Shown here in pieces: positions 48,157-61,800 of a DNA stretch of 64,000 bases. The position numbers were made by a program, and so were the translations under genes. Every line of letters starts with the position of its first letter. Position 1 is the stretch's first letter. The notes under the pieces are model-generated. The model was given only the letters and a program-made list of their open reading frames with translations, searched no databases and was not told the DNA's origin. The DNA lies in contig JAQISU010000192.1 of the NCBI GenBank assembly GCA_029339505.1, forward strand, positions 1,790,001 through 1,854,000, read 5' to 3'. The stretch comes from Unio delphinus (lineage: Eukaryota > Mollusca > Bivalvia > Unionida > Unionidae).

Positions 48157-50250
48157 AATGTGTGGTCATCGTTAGATCTTGATATATGACAAATATCCAA
48201 AGATGCTGGGATCATAAATGTGCGATAACAACGGGCTATTAAAATGTTAGTATATTAAGTAACCATCCATGACGCATGTTCACAAATAGAATAATCTCAA
48301 AGGCTCCGTTGTCAATAATTTGTGGCCAGTATGTGAAAGTAATTAAATTTGTTGAACTGATGGAAAGTATATCAGAATGATCGGCATTAGTCAATATCCC
48401 ATTTCAAGCAAAATTGGTGGGAAATGAGATACTGTTTTGAAACTATCGAAGTTTAATTATGCATTTGACATTAATTTCATCATGAAAGCTGCCAAGTTAA
48501 CCAATCAATGTTCTCAAAAACTCCACCATGGCACATAAATTTACATTTCATTAATTTTATTTTTTCTAAAATACTTTTGATATACTACAATTTAATGGAG
48601 CCATATACATTTCACAATAATGTATGGTAATATTTAGGGTTTTTGAAAATACCCATTTGCTCTTGAGGGACTTAAAGAACACATCTCGCTTTGGAAGGAT
48701 AGATTTATGTAGTTGTAATATATTACAAATTTAAAATTCATATATCGGACTTAAGATTTTCTACATCAGGTAATGATGTAAAATTGTAAATAGTTTTGGT
48801 ATTCTTTGCACCAAACCTCCAAATTATTCCATACTTTCCGAATAAAAGACATTATTGGTCACAGAATATGTTATTGATTAGATGAAAGCAGAACATCCAG
48901 ATTACAAGTATATCAAAGATAACGGTTTCTGAAAATAATTATGAAGATTTTGATTATTCATTTGAAATCCTTCAAAATTCTTCTATTCAAGACACATCCA
49001 TCCTACTAGAAGTAACTCAAATAAACGAGAAGGTATTTGCCATGGATATCACTTATTAAATTTGTACAACTCTCTTGGTTTAAGAATTATAAATTGCAAT
49101 TAAGGTAATGAGAGGGCTATTTCTAAACTTAATTGTATAATGCAAAATACTGCTAGCACTATTGATTATATGTTATCAGACTTTTTATTATAAATGATAT
49201 ATCAGTGTTTTACATCTTAGGCAGAGTTAGATCAATGACTATGACGCTTGTGTTGAATTTGCAATGGATTCAATAACTAAATTACACATTTATCAGTGGA
49301 TACTCATAACTGGTCTGAGGCATCCATTAAGTTTACAAAGAGTTATACAAACATGCTGCTTTTCAAAGTTGTTCACATGAAGAATTTCTCATATTTTCAT
49401 TTAATATTTAAATGATCGGATGAGTGAAACTGATTTTAATTAATTAATTTGTAATTATAATTTGCAGAATGTAGGGAGAACAATTTTATAAAAAGCAGAC
49501 GATTGAAATTCAAAACGAGAGACACCCTTTGCAAAACAGCAATGGTTTGATAAACTGAAATACAATGCAGAAACTGTTATTGTCAGAGTGCTGAAACATT
49601 TAAGAATATTTCGACCAAATTATAATCATCTAGAATGTCTTGAAGAAAGAAATCTGAAGAGGAACAAAATAGCCTCTGCAACGAATTGCAACAACAAACG
49701 TGAAGATCTTAAGCGAATAAAAAAGAAACTAAAATAAATTTTTTTTTGAATCAATTCAAAATGAGAATGAGTTGTTTTGGCTCGAACAAACGTACCACAG
49801 TCATTTTCCTAATGGTTAGAAATAAAGTCAGAGTGTGACGGAAATCATAAGAGTGTGAGAATAGCTTAAGAGGATAAAGTCAACATCTTCTAAACTGAAA
49901 ATCCTACAAAATCAGCAGGCTATGCATCTGATTTCCGGAAGGCTGGTAAATATTGTTTTACTTCCAATTCGCATAGTCTTTCTAAAAGTTGTTTAAAGCT
50001 TTTAAAATTTTCAAAACATTTTGAAAACCGCGCTTATCATTCCAGTAACCAAAATAAGTTACAAAGACAATTTCAGAATAATCTTAGAAGTATTAGTTTA
50101 TTGTCTGAATAAAGTAACATTTACGCATCGGAGTGAGATGAGAGGATACTGGAATGGTAGGTACCAGGCAAATTAATGGAAATGAGCATGCGTGTTCTAG
50201 AAACGGTTGCTGTACTACGGATAATATAGTTTGTTACTGTACATTTGTAA

Positions 50251-50254
<4 letters not shown>
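48157..50254. other. AT-rich DNA, nothing recognised
   Basis: About 2.1 kb with no open frame over 60 codons, no tandem repeat and no motif I can name. Confidence 0.4.

Positions 50255-50301
<47 letters not shown>
50255..50301. repeat. (TG)n microsatellite
   Basis: An uninterrupted TG tract of about 46 bp. Confidence 0.97.
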
Positions 50302-50304
<3 letters not shown>

Positions 50305-50440
50305 GTTGGACTCTAAAAAGTACTGACTGTTAATTGCAATTGTCCCTAGGGTATACTTCATGGTTGTATTCGTTCACCAGTGCGTTTCTCGCTATTATTA
50401 TATAACTTAAAAAAATTTTAGCCAATCATAGTCACGGTAC

Positions 50441-50504
50441 TAAACAGAGATGGCATGTTTAAACAGAGATTGTATGTTTACACAGAGATATTATGTTTAA
50501 ACAT
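50441..50504. repeat. ~21-bp tandem triplication
   Basis: TTTAAACAGAGATGGCATG repeats three times with substitutions. Confidence 0.85.
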
Positions 50505-50751
50505 TGGTATACTGGTGATTTGGTAACTCTTACTGGAAGATGAATCAAAATGGGATGATTGCTGAAACGTCCTTGAAAATGAAACTGTTGATGAAAAGTC
50601 AAAAACAAATAAAGTAATTGCTGAAATGTATACGGCAGTGAAGTGACAAACCTAACAAACTAAAACCATCGTGTGATAAAATAAAAGTGTTGAAAACTTA
50701 ATATGGATAAATGTTGTTTTCCCAAATGTCTACATTAAGTTTATGTATGTA

Positions 50752-51070
50752 AATTTATTTTTAGGCATCTTGATCTAGAAATGGTAATCAAAATTCTTGT
50801 ATGACAAACTTGGCGTAAAATTTGACTCAATTTATATGTTCTAACCTAACTCTATAGTTTTGTTTATAAAAAATGTATATTTGTTAGTTGTAATTTGGTC
50901 CTGTTGGCTAATAAAGACACAATCCTAGACGAATCCATATTACATTTTATTTTTGTAGTGTTTATCGCGTTATTGTAAAATTGATATGCACTGGGATGAA
51001 AACCGTGCATGCCAATCTTCAATGCTCCCTCGTTGTAATTTTAAATACAATGCAATGCATTTTCTCGAAA
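50752..51070 (+). repeat. Old direct duplication, left copy
   Basis: Collinear with 52570-52865: GCATCTTGAT, AATCAAAATTCTTGTATGAC, TTTGTT..AAAATG.ATATTGTTA, GTCCTGT.GGCT..AAA, ACAATCCT.GACGA, TTTATC.CGTTAT, GGATGAAAACCG.GCATG and TCTTCAATGC. Spacing is conserved with small gaps. There is no coding frame through it. Confidence 0.8.
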
Positions 51071-51351
51071 AAGGAATTATGCAAGGCAGTAAGAAAATGG
51101 TTCTATGGAAATCATCACTTAGACGTTGCTCAACATCTATCGTGGCCTAGTTTAGTTTTCACATGGTATCTGGTGAACATATAATAATCTTACGGGATCA
51201 AGCGTCTAAGGTATTATTCTCAGTGGAAAGCAAATTGTATAAATTTGGAAAACTGTCCAGAAATATCCATTTTAATGTTTTTGATTCAAAGATGCCGACT
51301 ATTTAGTCAGTTGGACCTGAATGTTGGGTCTTTAGTCATTACAACTGACAA

Positions 51352-51662
51352 CCGCTCCGGTGGCCTAGTGGTAAAAGCGTCCGCCGCGGAAGCGGGAGGT
51401 CGTGGGTTCGATTCCCAGTCGAGTCATACCAAAGACTTATAAAAATGGTACTCACAGCTGCTTCGCTTGGCGCTCAGCATTAAGAGGTTAGTGTTAGGAC
51501 TGGTCGGTCTGTTGTCAGAATAATGTGACTGGGAGGGACATTATGCTACATGTCTGCGGCATGATGCCCCAGTGCGAGGCATCACTATAAAATGCCTCAC
51601 TTCAGACATCGTAGCGATATGACTGACAAATTGTTAAAGCTACGTTGAAAAATCTAATCAAA
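51352..51662 (+). mobile_element. SINE S1, full length, best preserved copy
   Basis: The tRNA-derived head starts GCTCCGGTGGCCTAGTGGTA (box A) and box B is GTGGGTTCGATTCCC. The body has GTCATACCAAAGACTTAT, CATTAAGAGGTTAGTGTTAG, GACTGGTCGGTCTGTTGTCA, AATGTGACTGGGAGGGACAT and GATGCCCCAGTGCGAGGCAT. The 3' end is CATCGTAGCGATATGACTGA, TGTTAAAGCTACGTTGAAA and an AATCAAATAAAC tail. I recall this body from mollusc genomes. The acceptor stem does not close, so it is not a working tRNA gene. Confidence 0.92.
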
Positions 51663-51774
51663 TAAACAAACATGACACCTGAGACCGAACATTAATACTT
51701 TAGATTGCTCTTAAGTAATCGCTAATCTACTGTGAACTACATCCGTGTGAGTTAAGGAGGAATAGTTTAGTTTC

Positions 51775-51960
51775 GCTTTGTTTTGGTGCTTTATGACACA
51801 GGAACACAAATAGGCTATTTAGTGCCGAGACTATTGGAGTATTATGCCCAACCGAAGATGACACCACGGTAGCTGACCCAAGTTTGTCCAATGGTAGGAT
51901 TCGAATCAGCTCACTTTCGATCTCGAGTCCGGATCGCTAACCACTGAGGAGGAACCGTTG
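51775..51960 (-). mobile_element. Second tRNA-headed SINE (family S2), minus strand
   Basis: The minus strand reads GGTTCCTCCTCAGTGGTTAG then CGATCCGGACTCGAGATCG (box A), and GCTGATTCGAATCCTACCA (box B). A body unlike S1 follows (TGGGTCAGCTACCGTGGTGT, GGGCATAATACTCCAATAG). Its 3' border is uncertain. Single copy in this window. Confidence 0.65.
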
Positions 51961-52569
51961 AAATATTGTTATATTTGTAAACTGAGTAAATACTGGTTGA
52001 AATATCTAAAAAAAATGTCATATAGTAGATTCTATAAACTGTGTTATATAAGGTGGCTTAAATTGTCTGTTCCTACAAGTATTACATCTCGAGTTCAGGG
52101 GGAAAAAAAGACATATACTGTACAATAATGGAACTGTTCAAGCCTTTTTACGAAGTTGTTGGTGTGGATGTAGCTGTCGGAAATTTGTTCAGTCACATAT
52201 AAATTTATATTGATTATAAACCTAACGTAGCAAATTAAAAACATAAAATAAAAATAAAAAAAATAGAAATTTAGATAGCTCAATAGGTTAACGGATCATT
52301 GAGCGTGTCTTTGGTAAGGAACCATATATCAACGTTATTAAAACATCCTACAGTAACAAATGTTTTGACTTAAGAGTCTTAGTACCATATCCATCAAAAA
52401 GATACAACTTGTAAACTTCGTATCTTTATTCTGAATGACACTTTGCGTTTTCAAGGTGTTGGAAAAAAAACATTAGTTATTTGACCAGGATGTTTGTATC
52501 TACAACCCTGAAGATAGTGTTATTTTGTTCCCCCTTGAGAAGTTAAGGAATGGCGTTCGTTTCTTTATT
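51961..52569. other. AT-rich DNA, nothing recognised
   Basis: A minus-strand frame of Phe-Tyr-rich codons (52095-52283) is uninformative. No other feature. Confidence 0.35.
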
Positions 52570-52865
52570 TAGGTTTATTTTAATTGCATCTTGATAGGAA
52601 AATCAAAATTCTTGTATGACAAACACTGTAAACACTGTAAGATATTTAATGTCTTCATGTCATTCTACAGTTGTGTTTGTTAAAATGCATATTGTTATTT
52701 CGTCCTGTGGCTTTAAAAAGATACAATCCTTGACGAGTTCATACAAGTTCACTTATATTTGATTTGGTGGCAGACCTTTATCACGTTATGGCAAGTTTGA
52801 CATATAATGGATGAAAACTCCGCATGTCCGTAGTTTTATCTTCAATGCATTTTCTTTACATTTGT
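52570..52865 (+). repeat. Old direct duplication, right copy, abutting the satellite
   Basis: The partner of 50752-51070, about 1.8 kb downstream in the same orientation. Its similarity ends around CTTCAATGCATTTTCT, fewer than 20-30 bp before the first decayed satellite unit. Confidence 0.8.
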
Positions 52866-52882
52866 TTTACTGATGTGGATCC

Positions 52883-55800
52883 TTCAATGTTATCTGTATC
52901 CAATTTTCAATCATTTTTTAATCCACGGTTTAATATTTTCTGTATTCAATGCACTATCCTTTCTATATCCAATGTTTAATCTTTTCTGTATTCAATGTTC
53001 AATCCGCTCTGTATTCAATGTTCAATCTTTTCTGTATTCAATGTTCAATCCTTTCTATATCCAATTTATAATCTTTTCTGTATTCAATGTTCAATTGTTT
53101 CTATATCCAATGTTTAATCTTTTCTGTATTCAATGTTCAATCCGTTCTGTATCCAATGTTTGATCTTTTCTGTATTCAATGTTCAATCAGTTCTATATCC
53201 AGTGTTTAATCTTTTCTGTATTCAATGTTCAATTGTTTCTATATCCAATGTTTAATATTTTCTGTATTCAATGTTCAATCCTTTCTATATCCAATTTATA
53301 ATCTTTTCTGTATTCAATGTTCAATTGTTTCTATATCCAATGTTTAATATTTTCTGTATTCAATGTTCAATCCGTTCTATATCCAATGTTTAATCTTTTT
53401 CTGTATTCAATGTTCAATCCGTTTTATATCCAGTGTTTAATCTTTTCTGTATTCAATGTTCAATCCGTTTTATATCCAGTGTTTAATCTTTTCTGTATTC
53501 AATGTTCAATCCTTTCGATATCCAATGTTTAATCTTTTTCTGTATTCAATGTTCAATCCGTTTTATATCCAGTGTTTAATCTTTTCTGTATTAAATGTTC
53601 AATCCGTTCTGCATCCAATGTTTAATATTTTCTGTATTCAATGTTCAATCCTTTCTATATCCAATTTATAATCTTTTCTGTATTCAATGTTCAATTGTTT
53701 CTATATCCAATGTTTAATATTTTCTGTATTCAATGTTCAATCCGTTCTATATCCAATGTTTAATCTTTTTCTGTATTCAATGTTCAATCCGTTTTATATC
53801 CAGTGTTTAATCTTTTCTGTATTCAATGTTCAATCCGTTTTATATCCAGTGTTTAATCTTTTCTGTATTCAATGTTCAATCAGTTCTATATCCAGTGTTT
53901 AATCTTTTCTGTATTCAATGTTCAATCCGTTCTATATCCAATGTTTAATCTTTTCTGTATTCAATGTTCAATCCTTTCTATATCCAATGTTTAATCTTTT
54001 CTGTATTCAGTGCTCAATCCGTTCTATATCCAATGTTTAATCTTTTCTGTATTCAGTGTTCAATCCGTTCTATATCCAATGTTTAATCTTTTCTGTATTC
54101 AATGTTCAATCCTTTTTATATCCAATGTTTAATCTTTTCTGTATTCAATGTTCAGCCCTTTCTATATTCAATGTTTAATCTGTTCTGTATTCAATGTTCA
54201 ATCCTTTCGATATCCAATGTTTAATCTGTTCTGTATTCAATGTTCAATCCTTTCTATATCCAGTGTTTAATCTGTTCTGTATTCAATATTCAATCCGTTC
54301 TATATCCAATGTTTAATCTGTTCTGTATTCAATGTTCAATCAGTTCTATATCCAACGTTTAATCTTTTCTGTATTCAATGTTCAATCCGTTTTATATCCA
54401 GTGTTTAATCTTTTCTGTATTCAATGTTCAATCCGTTTTATATCCAGTGTTTAATCTTTTCTGTATTCAATGTTCAATCCTTTCTATATCCAGTGTTTAA
54501 TCTGTTCTGTATTCAATATTCAATCCGTTCTATATCCAATGTTTAATCTGTTCTGTATTCAATGTTCAATCAGTTCTATATCCAATGTTTAATCTTTTCT
54601 GTATTCAATGTTCCATCCGTTCTATATCCAGTGTTTAATCTTTTCTGTATTCAATGTTCAATCCGTTCTATATCCAATGTTTAATCTTTTATGTATTCAA
54701 TGTTCAATCAGTTCTATATCCAGTGTTTAATCTTTTCTGTATTCAATGTTCAATCCGTTCTATATCCAATGTTTAATCTTTTCTGTATTCAATGTTCAAT
54801 CAGTTCTATATCCAGTGTTTAATCTTTTCTGTATTCAATGTTCAATCCGTTCTATATCCAATGTTTAATCTTTTCTGTATTCAATGTTCAATCCTTTCTA
54901 TATCCAATGTTTAATCTTTTCTGTATTCAATGTTCAATCCTTTCTATATCCAATGTTTAATCTTTTCTGTATTCAATGTTCACTCCTTTCTATATCCAAT
55001 GTTTAATCTTTTCTATATTCAATGTTCAATCCTTTTTATATCTAATGTTTAATCTTTTCTGTATTCAATGTTCAATCCGTTCTATATCCAGTGTTTAATC
55101 TTTTCTATATCCAATGTTTAATCTTTTCTATATTAAATGTTCAATCCTTTTTATATCCAATGTTTAATCTTTTCTGTATTCAATATTCAATCCGTTCTAT
55201 ATCCAGTGTTTAATCTTTTCTATATCCAATGTTTAATCTTTTCTGTATTCAGTGTTCAATCCTTTTTATATCTAATGTTTAATCTTTTCTGTATTCAATG
55301 TTCAATCCGTTCTATATCCAGTGTTTAATCTGTTCTGTATTCAATATTCAATCCGTTCTATATCCAATGTTTAATCTTTTCTATATTCAATGTTCAATCC
55401 GTTCTATATCCAGTGTTTAATCTGTTCTGTATTCAATATTCAATCCGTTCTATATCCAATGTTTAATCTTTTCTGTATTCAATGTTCAATCCTTTTTATA
55501 TCCAATGTTTAATCTTTTCTATATCCAGTGTTTAATCTTTTCTATATCCAATGTTTAATCTTTTCTATATTCAATGTTCAATCCTTTTTATATCCAATGT
55601 TTAATCCTTTCTGTATTCAATATTCAATCCGTTCTATATCCAGTGTTTAATCTTTTCTATATCCAATGTTTAATCTTTTCTATATTCAATGTTCAATCAT
55701 TTTTATATCCAATGTTTAATCTTTTCTATATTCAGTGTTCAATCCTTTTTATATCTAATGTTTAATCTTTTCTGTATTCAATGTTCAATCCGTTCTATAT

Positions 55801-58800
55801 CCAGTATTTAATCTGTTCTGTATTCAATATTCAATCCGTTCTATATCCAATGTTTAATCTTTTCTATATTCAATGTTCAATCCGTTCTATATCCAGTGTT
55901 TAATCTTTTCTGTATTCAATATTAAATCCGTTCTATATCCAATGTTTAATCTTTTCTATATTCAATATTCAATCCGTTCTATATCCAGTGTTTAATCTGT
56001 TCTGTATTCAATATTCAATCCGTTCTATATCCAATGTTTAATCTGTTCTGTATTCAATATTCAATCCGTTCTATATCTAATGTTTAATCTTTTCTGTATT
56101 CAATGTTCAATCCGTTCTATATCCAGTGTTTAATCTGTTCTGTATTCAATATTCAATCCGTTCTATATCCAATATTTAATCTTTTTCTGTATTCAATGTT
56201 CAATCCTTTTTATATCCAATATTTAATCTTTTCTGTATTCAATATTCAATCCGTTCTATATCCAATATTTAATCTTTTCTGTATTCAATATTCAATCCGT
56301 TCTATATCCAATATTTAATCTTTTCTGTATTCAATATTCAATCCGTTCTATATCCAATATTTAATCTTTTCTGTATTCAATATTCAATCCGTTCTATATC
56401 TAATGTTTAATCTTTTCTGTATTCAATATTCAATCCGTTCTATATCCAATGTTTAATCTGTTCTGTATTCAATGTTCAATCCATTCTATATCCAATGTTT
56501 AATCTTTTCTATATTCAGTGTTCAATCCTTTTTATATCTAATGTTTAATCTTTTCTGTATTCAATGTTCAATCCGTTCTATATCCAATATTTAATCTTTT
56601 TCTGTATTCAATATTCAATCCGTTCTATATCCAATGTTTAATCTGTTCTGTATTCAATGTTCAGTCAGTTCTATATCCAATGTTTAATCTTTTCTGTATT
56701 CAATGTTCCATCCGTTCTATATCCAGTGTTTAATCTTTTCTGTATTCAATGTTCAATCCGTTCTATATCCAATGTTTAATCTTTTATGTATTCAATGTTC
56801 AATCCGTTCTATATCCAGTGTTTAATCTTTTCTGTATTCAATGTTCAATCCGTTCTATATCCAATGTTTAATCTTTTCTGTATTCAGTGTTCAATCCGTT
56901 CTATATCCAATGTTTAATCTTTTCTGTATTCAGTGTTCAATCCGTTCTATATCCAATGTTTAATCTTTTCTGTATTCAATGTTCAATCCTTTTTATATCC
57001 AATGTTTAATCTTTTCTGTATTCAATGTTCAGCCCTTTCTATATTCAATGTTTAATCTGTTCTGTATTCAATGTTCAATCCTTTCGATATCCAATGTTTA
57101 ATCTTTTCTGTATTCAATGTTCAATCCGTTCTATATCCAATGTTTAATCTTTTCTATATTCAATGTTCAATCCGTTCTATATCCAATATTTAATCTTTTT
57201 CTGTATTCAATGTTCAATCCGTTCTATATCCAATGTTTAATCTTTTCTATATTCAATGTTCAATCCGTTCTATATCCAATATTTAATCTTTTTCTGTATT
57301 CAATGTTCAATCCGTTCTATATCCAATATTTAATCTTTTTCTGTATTCAATGTTCAATCCGTTCTATATTCAGTGTTTGATCTTTTCTGTATTCAATATT
57401 CAATCCTTTCTATATCCAGTGTTTAATCTGTTCTGTATTCAATATTCAATCCGTTCTATATCCAATGTTTAATCTGTTCTGTATTCAATGTTCAATCAGT
57501 TCTATATCCAATGTTTAATCTTTTCTGTATTCAATGTTCCATCCGTTCTATATCCAGTGTTTAATCTTTTCTGTATTCAATGTTCAATCCGTTCTATATC
57601 CAATGTTTAATCTTTTATGTATTCAATGTTCAATCAGTTCTATATCCAGTGTTTAATCTTTTCTGTATTCAATGTTCAATCCGTTCTATATCCAATGTTT
57701 AATCTTTTCTGTATTCAATGTTCAATCAGTTCTATATCCAGTGTTTAATCTTTTCTGTATTCAATGTTCAATCCGTTCTATATCCAATGTTTAATCTTTT
57801 CTGTATTCAATGTTCAATCAGTTCTATATCCAATGTTTAATCTTTTCTGTATTCAATGTTCAATCCTTTCTATATCCAATGTTTAATCTTTTCTGTATTC
57901 AATGTTCACTCCTTTCTATATCCAATGTTTAATCTTTTCTATATTCAATGTTCAATCCTTTTTATATCTAATGTTTAATCTTTTCTGTATTCAATGTTCA
58001 ATCCGTTCTATATCCAGTGTTTAATCTTTTCTATATCCAATGTTTAATCTTTTCTGTATTCAATGTTCAATCCTTTTTATATCCAATGTTTAATCTTTTC
58101 TGTATTCAATATTTAATCCGTTCTATATCCAGTGTTTAATCTTTTCTATATCCAATGTTTAATCTTTTCTATATTCAATGTTGTATCCTTTTTATATCCA
58201 ATGTTTAATCTTTTCTATATCCAATGTTTAATCTTTTCTATATTCAGTGTTCAATCCTTTCGATATCCAATGTTTAATCTTTTTCTGTATTCAATGTTCA
58301 ATCCGTTTTATATCCAGTGTTTAATCTTTTCTGTATTCAATGTTCAATCCGTTTTATATCCAGTGTTTAATCTTTTCTGTATTCAATGTTCAATCAGTTC
58401 TATATCCAGTGTTTAATCTTTTCTGTATTCAATGTTCAATCCGTTCTATATCCAATGTTTAATATTTTCTGTATTCAATGTTCAATCCTTTCTATATCCA
58501 ATGTTTAATCTTTTCTGTATTCAGTGTTCAATCCGTTCTATATCCAATGTTTAATCTTTTCTGTATTCAGTGTTCAATCCGTTCTATATCCAATGTTTAA
58601 TCTTTTCTGTATTCAATGTTCAATCCTTTTTATATCCAATGTTTAATCTTTTCTGTATTCGATGTTCAGCCCTTTCTATATTCAATGTTTAATCTGTTCT
58701 GTATTCAATGTTCAATCCTTTCGATATCCAATGTTTAATCTTTTCTGTATTCAATGTTCAATCCGTTCTATATCCAATGTTTAATCTTTTCTATATTCAA

Positions 58801-61800
58801 TGTTCAATCCGTTCTATATCCAATATTTAATCTTTTTCTGTATTCAATGTTCAATCCGTTCTATATCCAGTGTTTGATCTTTTCTGTATGCAATGTTCAT
58901 TCCTTTCTATATCCAGTGTTTAATCTGTTCTGTATTCAATATTCAATCCGTTCTATATCCAATGTTTAATCTGTTCTGTATTCAATGTTCAATCAGTTCT
59001 ATATCCAATGTTTAATCTTTTCGGTATTCAATGTTCCATCCGTTCTATATCCAGTGTTTAATCTTTTCTGTATTCAATGTTCAATCCGTTCTATATCCAA
59101 TGTTTAATCTTTTCTATATCCAGTGTTTAATCTTTTCTATATCCAGTGTTTAATCTTTTCTATATCCAATGTTTAATCTTTTCTGTATTCAATGTTCAAT
59201 CCGTTCTATATCCAATGTTTAATCTTTTCTATATCCAGTGTTTAATCTTTTCTATATCCAATGTTTAATCTTTTCTATATCCAATGTTTAATCTTTTCTG
59301 TATTCAATGTTCAATCCTTTTTATATCCAATGTTTAATCTTTTCTGTATTCAATGTTCAGCCCTTTCTATATTCAATGTTTAATCTGTTCTGTATTCAAT
59401 GTTCAATCCTTTCGATATCCAATGTTTAATCTTTTCTGTATTCAATGTTCAATCCGTTCTATATCCAATGTTTAATCTTTTCTATATTCAATGTTCAATC
59501 CGTTCTATATCCAATATTTAATCTTTTTCTGTATTCAATGTTCAATCCGTTCTATATCCAGTGTTTGATCTTTTCTGTACGCAATGTTCATTCCTTTCTA
59601 TATCCAGTGTTTAATCTGTTCTGTATTCAATATTCAATCCGTTCTATATCCAATGTTTAATCTGTTCTGTATTCAATGTTCAATCAGTTCTATATCCAAT
59701 GTTTAATCTTTTCTGTATTCAATGTTCCATCCGTTCTATATCCAGTATTTAATCTTTTCTGTATTCAATGTTCAATCCGTTCTATATCCAATGTTTAATC
59801 TTTTCTATATCCAGTGTTTAATCTTTTCTATATCCAGTGTTTAATCTTTTCTATATCCAATGTTTAATCTTTTCTGTATTCAATGTTCAATCCTTTTTAT
59901 ATCCAGTGTTTAATCTTTTCTATATCCAGTGTTTAATCTTTTCTGTATTCAATGTTCAATCCGTTCTATATCCAATGTTTAATCTTTTCTGTATTCAATG
60001 TTCAATCCTTTTTATATCCAGTGTTTAATCTTTTTTATATCCAATGTTTAATCTTTTCTATATTCAATGTTCAATCATTTTTATATCCAATGTTTAATCT
60101 TTTCTATATCCAGTGTTTAATCTTTTCTATATCCAGTGTTTAATCTTTTCTGTATTCAATGTTCAATCCTTTTTATATCCAGTGTTTAATCTTTTCTATA
60201 TCCAGTGTTTAATCTTTTCTGTATTCAATGTTCAATCCTTTTTATATCCAGTGTTTAATCTTTTCTATATTCAATGTTCAATCATTTTTATATCCAATGT
60301 TTAATCTTTTTTATATCCAGTGTTTAATCTTTTCTATATCCAGTGTTTAATCTTTTCTGTATTCAATGTTCAATCCTTTTTATATCCAGTGTTTAATCTT
60401 TTCTATATCCAGTGTTTAATCTTTTCTGTATTCAATGTTCAATCCTTTTTATATCCAGTGTTTAATCTTTTCTATATCCAGTGTTTAATCTTTTCTATAT
60501 CCAGTGTTTAATCTTTTCTATATCCAGTGTTTAATCTTTTCTATATCCAATGTTTAATCTTTTCTGTATTCAATGTTCAATCCTTTTTATATCCAGTGTT
60601 TAATCTTTTCTATATCCAGTGTTTAATCTTTTCTATATCCAATGTTTAATCTTTTCTATATCCAGTGTTTAATCTTTTCTGTATTCAATGTTCAATCCTT
60701 TTTATATCCAGTGTTTAATCTTTTCTGTATTCAATGTTCAATCCGTTCTATATCCAGTGTTTAATCTTTTCTGTATTCAATGTTCAATCCGTTCTATATC
60801 CAGTGTTTAATCTTTTCTGTATTCAATGTTCAATCCGTTCTATATCCAGTGTTTAATCTTTTCTGTATTCAATGTTCAATCCTTTTTATATCCAGTGTTT
60901 AATCTTTTCTGTATTCAATGTTCAATCCGTTCTATATCCAGTGTTTAATCTTTTCTGTATTCAATGTTCAATCCGTTCTATATCCAGTGTTTAATCTTTT
61001 CTATATCCAATGTTTAATCTTTTCTGTATTCAATGTTCAATCCTTTTTATATCCAGTGTTTAATCTTTTCTTTATTCAATGTTCAATCCGTTCTATATCC
61101 AGTGTTTAATCTTTTCTGTATTCAATGTTCAATCCGTTCTATATCCAGTGTTTAATCTTTTCTGTATTCAATGTTCAATCCGTTCTATATCCAATGTTTA
61201 ATCTTTTCTATATCCAGTGTTTAATCTTTTCTGTATTCAATGTTCAATCCTTTTTATATCCAGTGTTTAATCTTTTCTGTATTCAATGTTCAATCCGTTC
61301 TATATCCAGTGTTTAATCTTTTCTGTATTCAATGTTCAATCCGTTCTATATCCAGTGTTTAATCTTTTCTGTATTCAATGTTCAATCCGTTCTATATCCA
61401 ATGTTTTATCTTTTCTATATCCAGTGTTTAATCTTTTCTGTATTCAATGTTCAATCCTTTTTATATCCAGTGTTTAATCTTTTCTGTATTCAATGTTCAA
61501 TCCGTTCTATATCCAGTGTTTAATCTTTTCTATATCCAATGTTTAATCTTTTCTATATTCAGTGTTCAATCCTTTTTATATCTAATGTTTAATCTTTTCT
61601 GTATTCAATATTCAATCCGTTCTATATCCAGTGTTTAATCTTTTTCTGTATTCAATATTCAATCTTTTCTATATCCAGTGTTTAATCTTTTCTATATCCA
61701 ATGTTTAATCTTTTCTATATTCAATGTTCAATCCTTTTTATATCCAATGTTTAATCTTTTCTGTATTCAATATTCAATCCGTTCTATATCCAATGTTTAA

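Noticed and set aside
51352..51425. Functional tRNA gene
   Set aside because: Box A and box B are good, but the acceptor stem does not pair and the sequence continues into the SINE body found elsewhere in the window.
51245..51442. 65-codon ORF with GGLVVKASAAEAGGRGFDSQ
   Set aside because: This is the translated tRNA head of the SINE at 51352, a well-known false gene.
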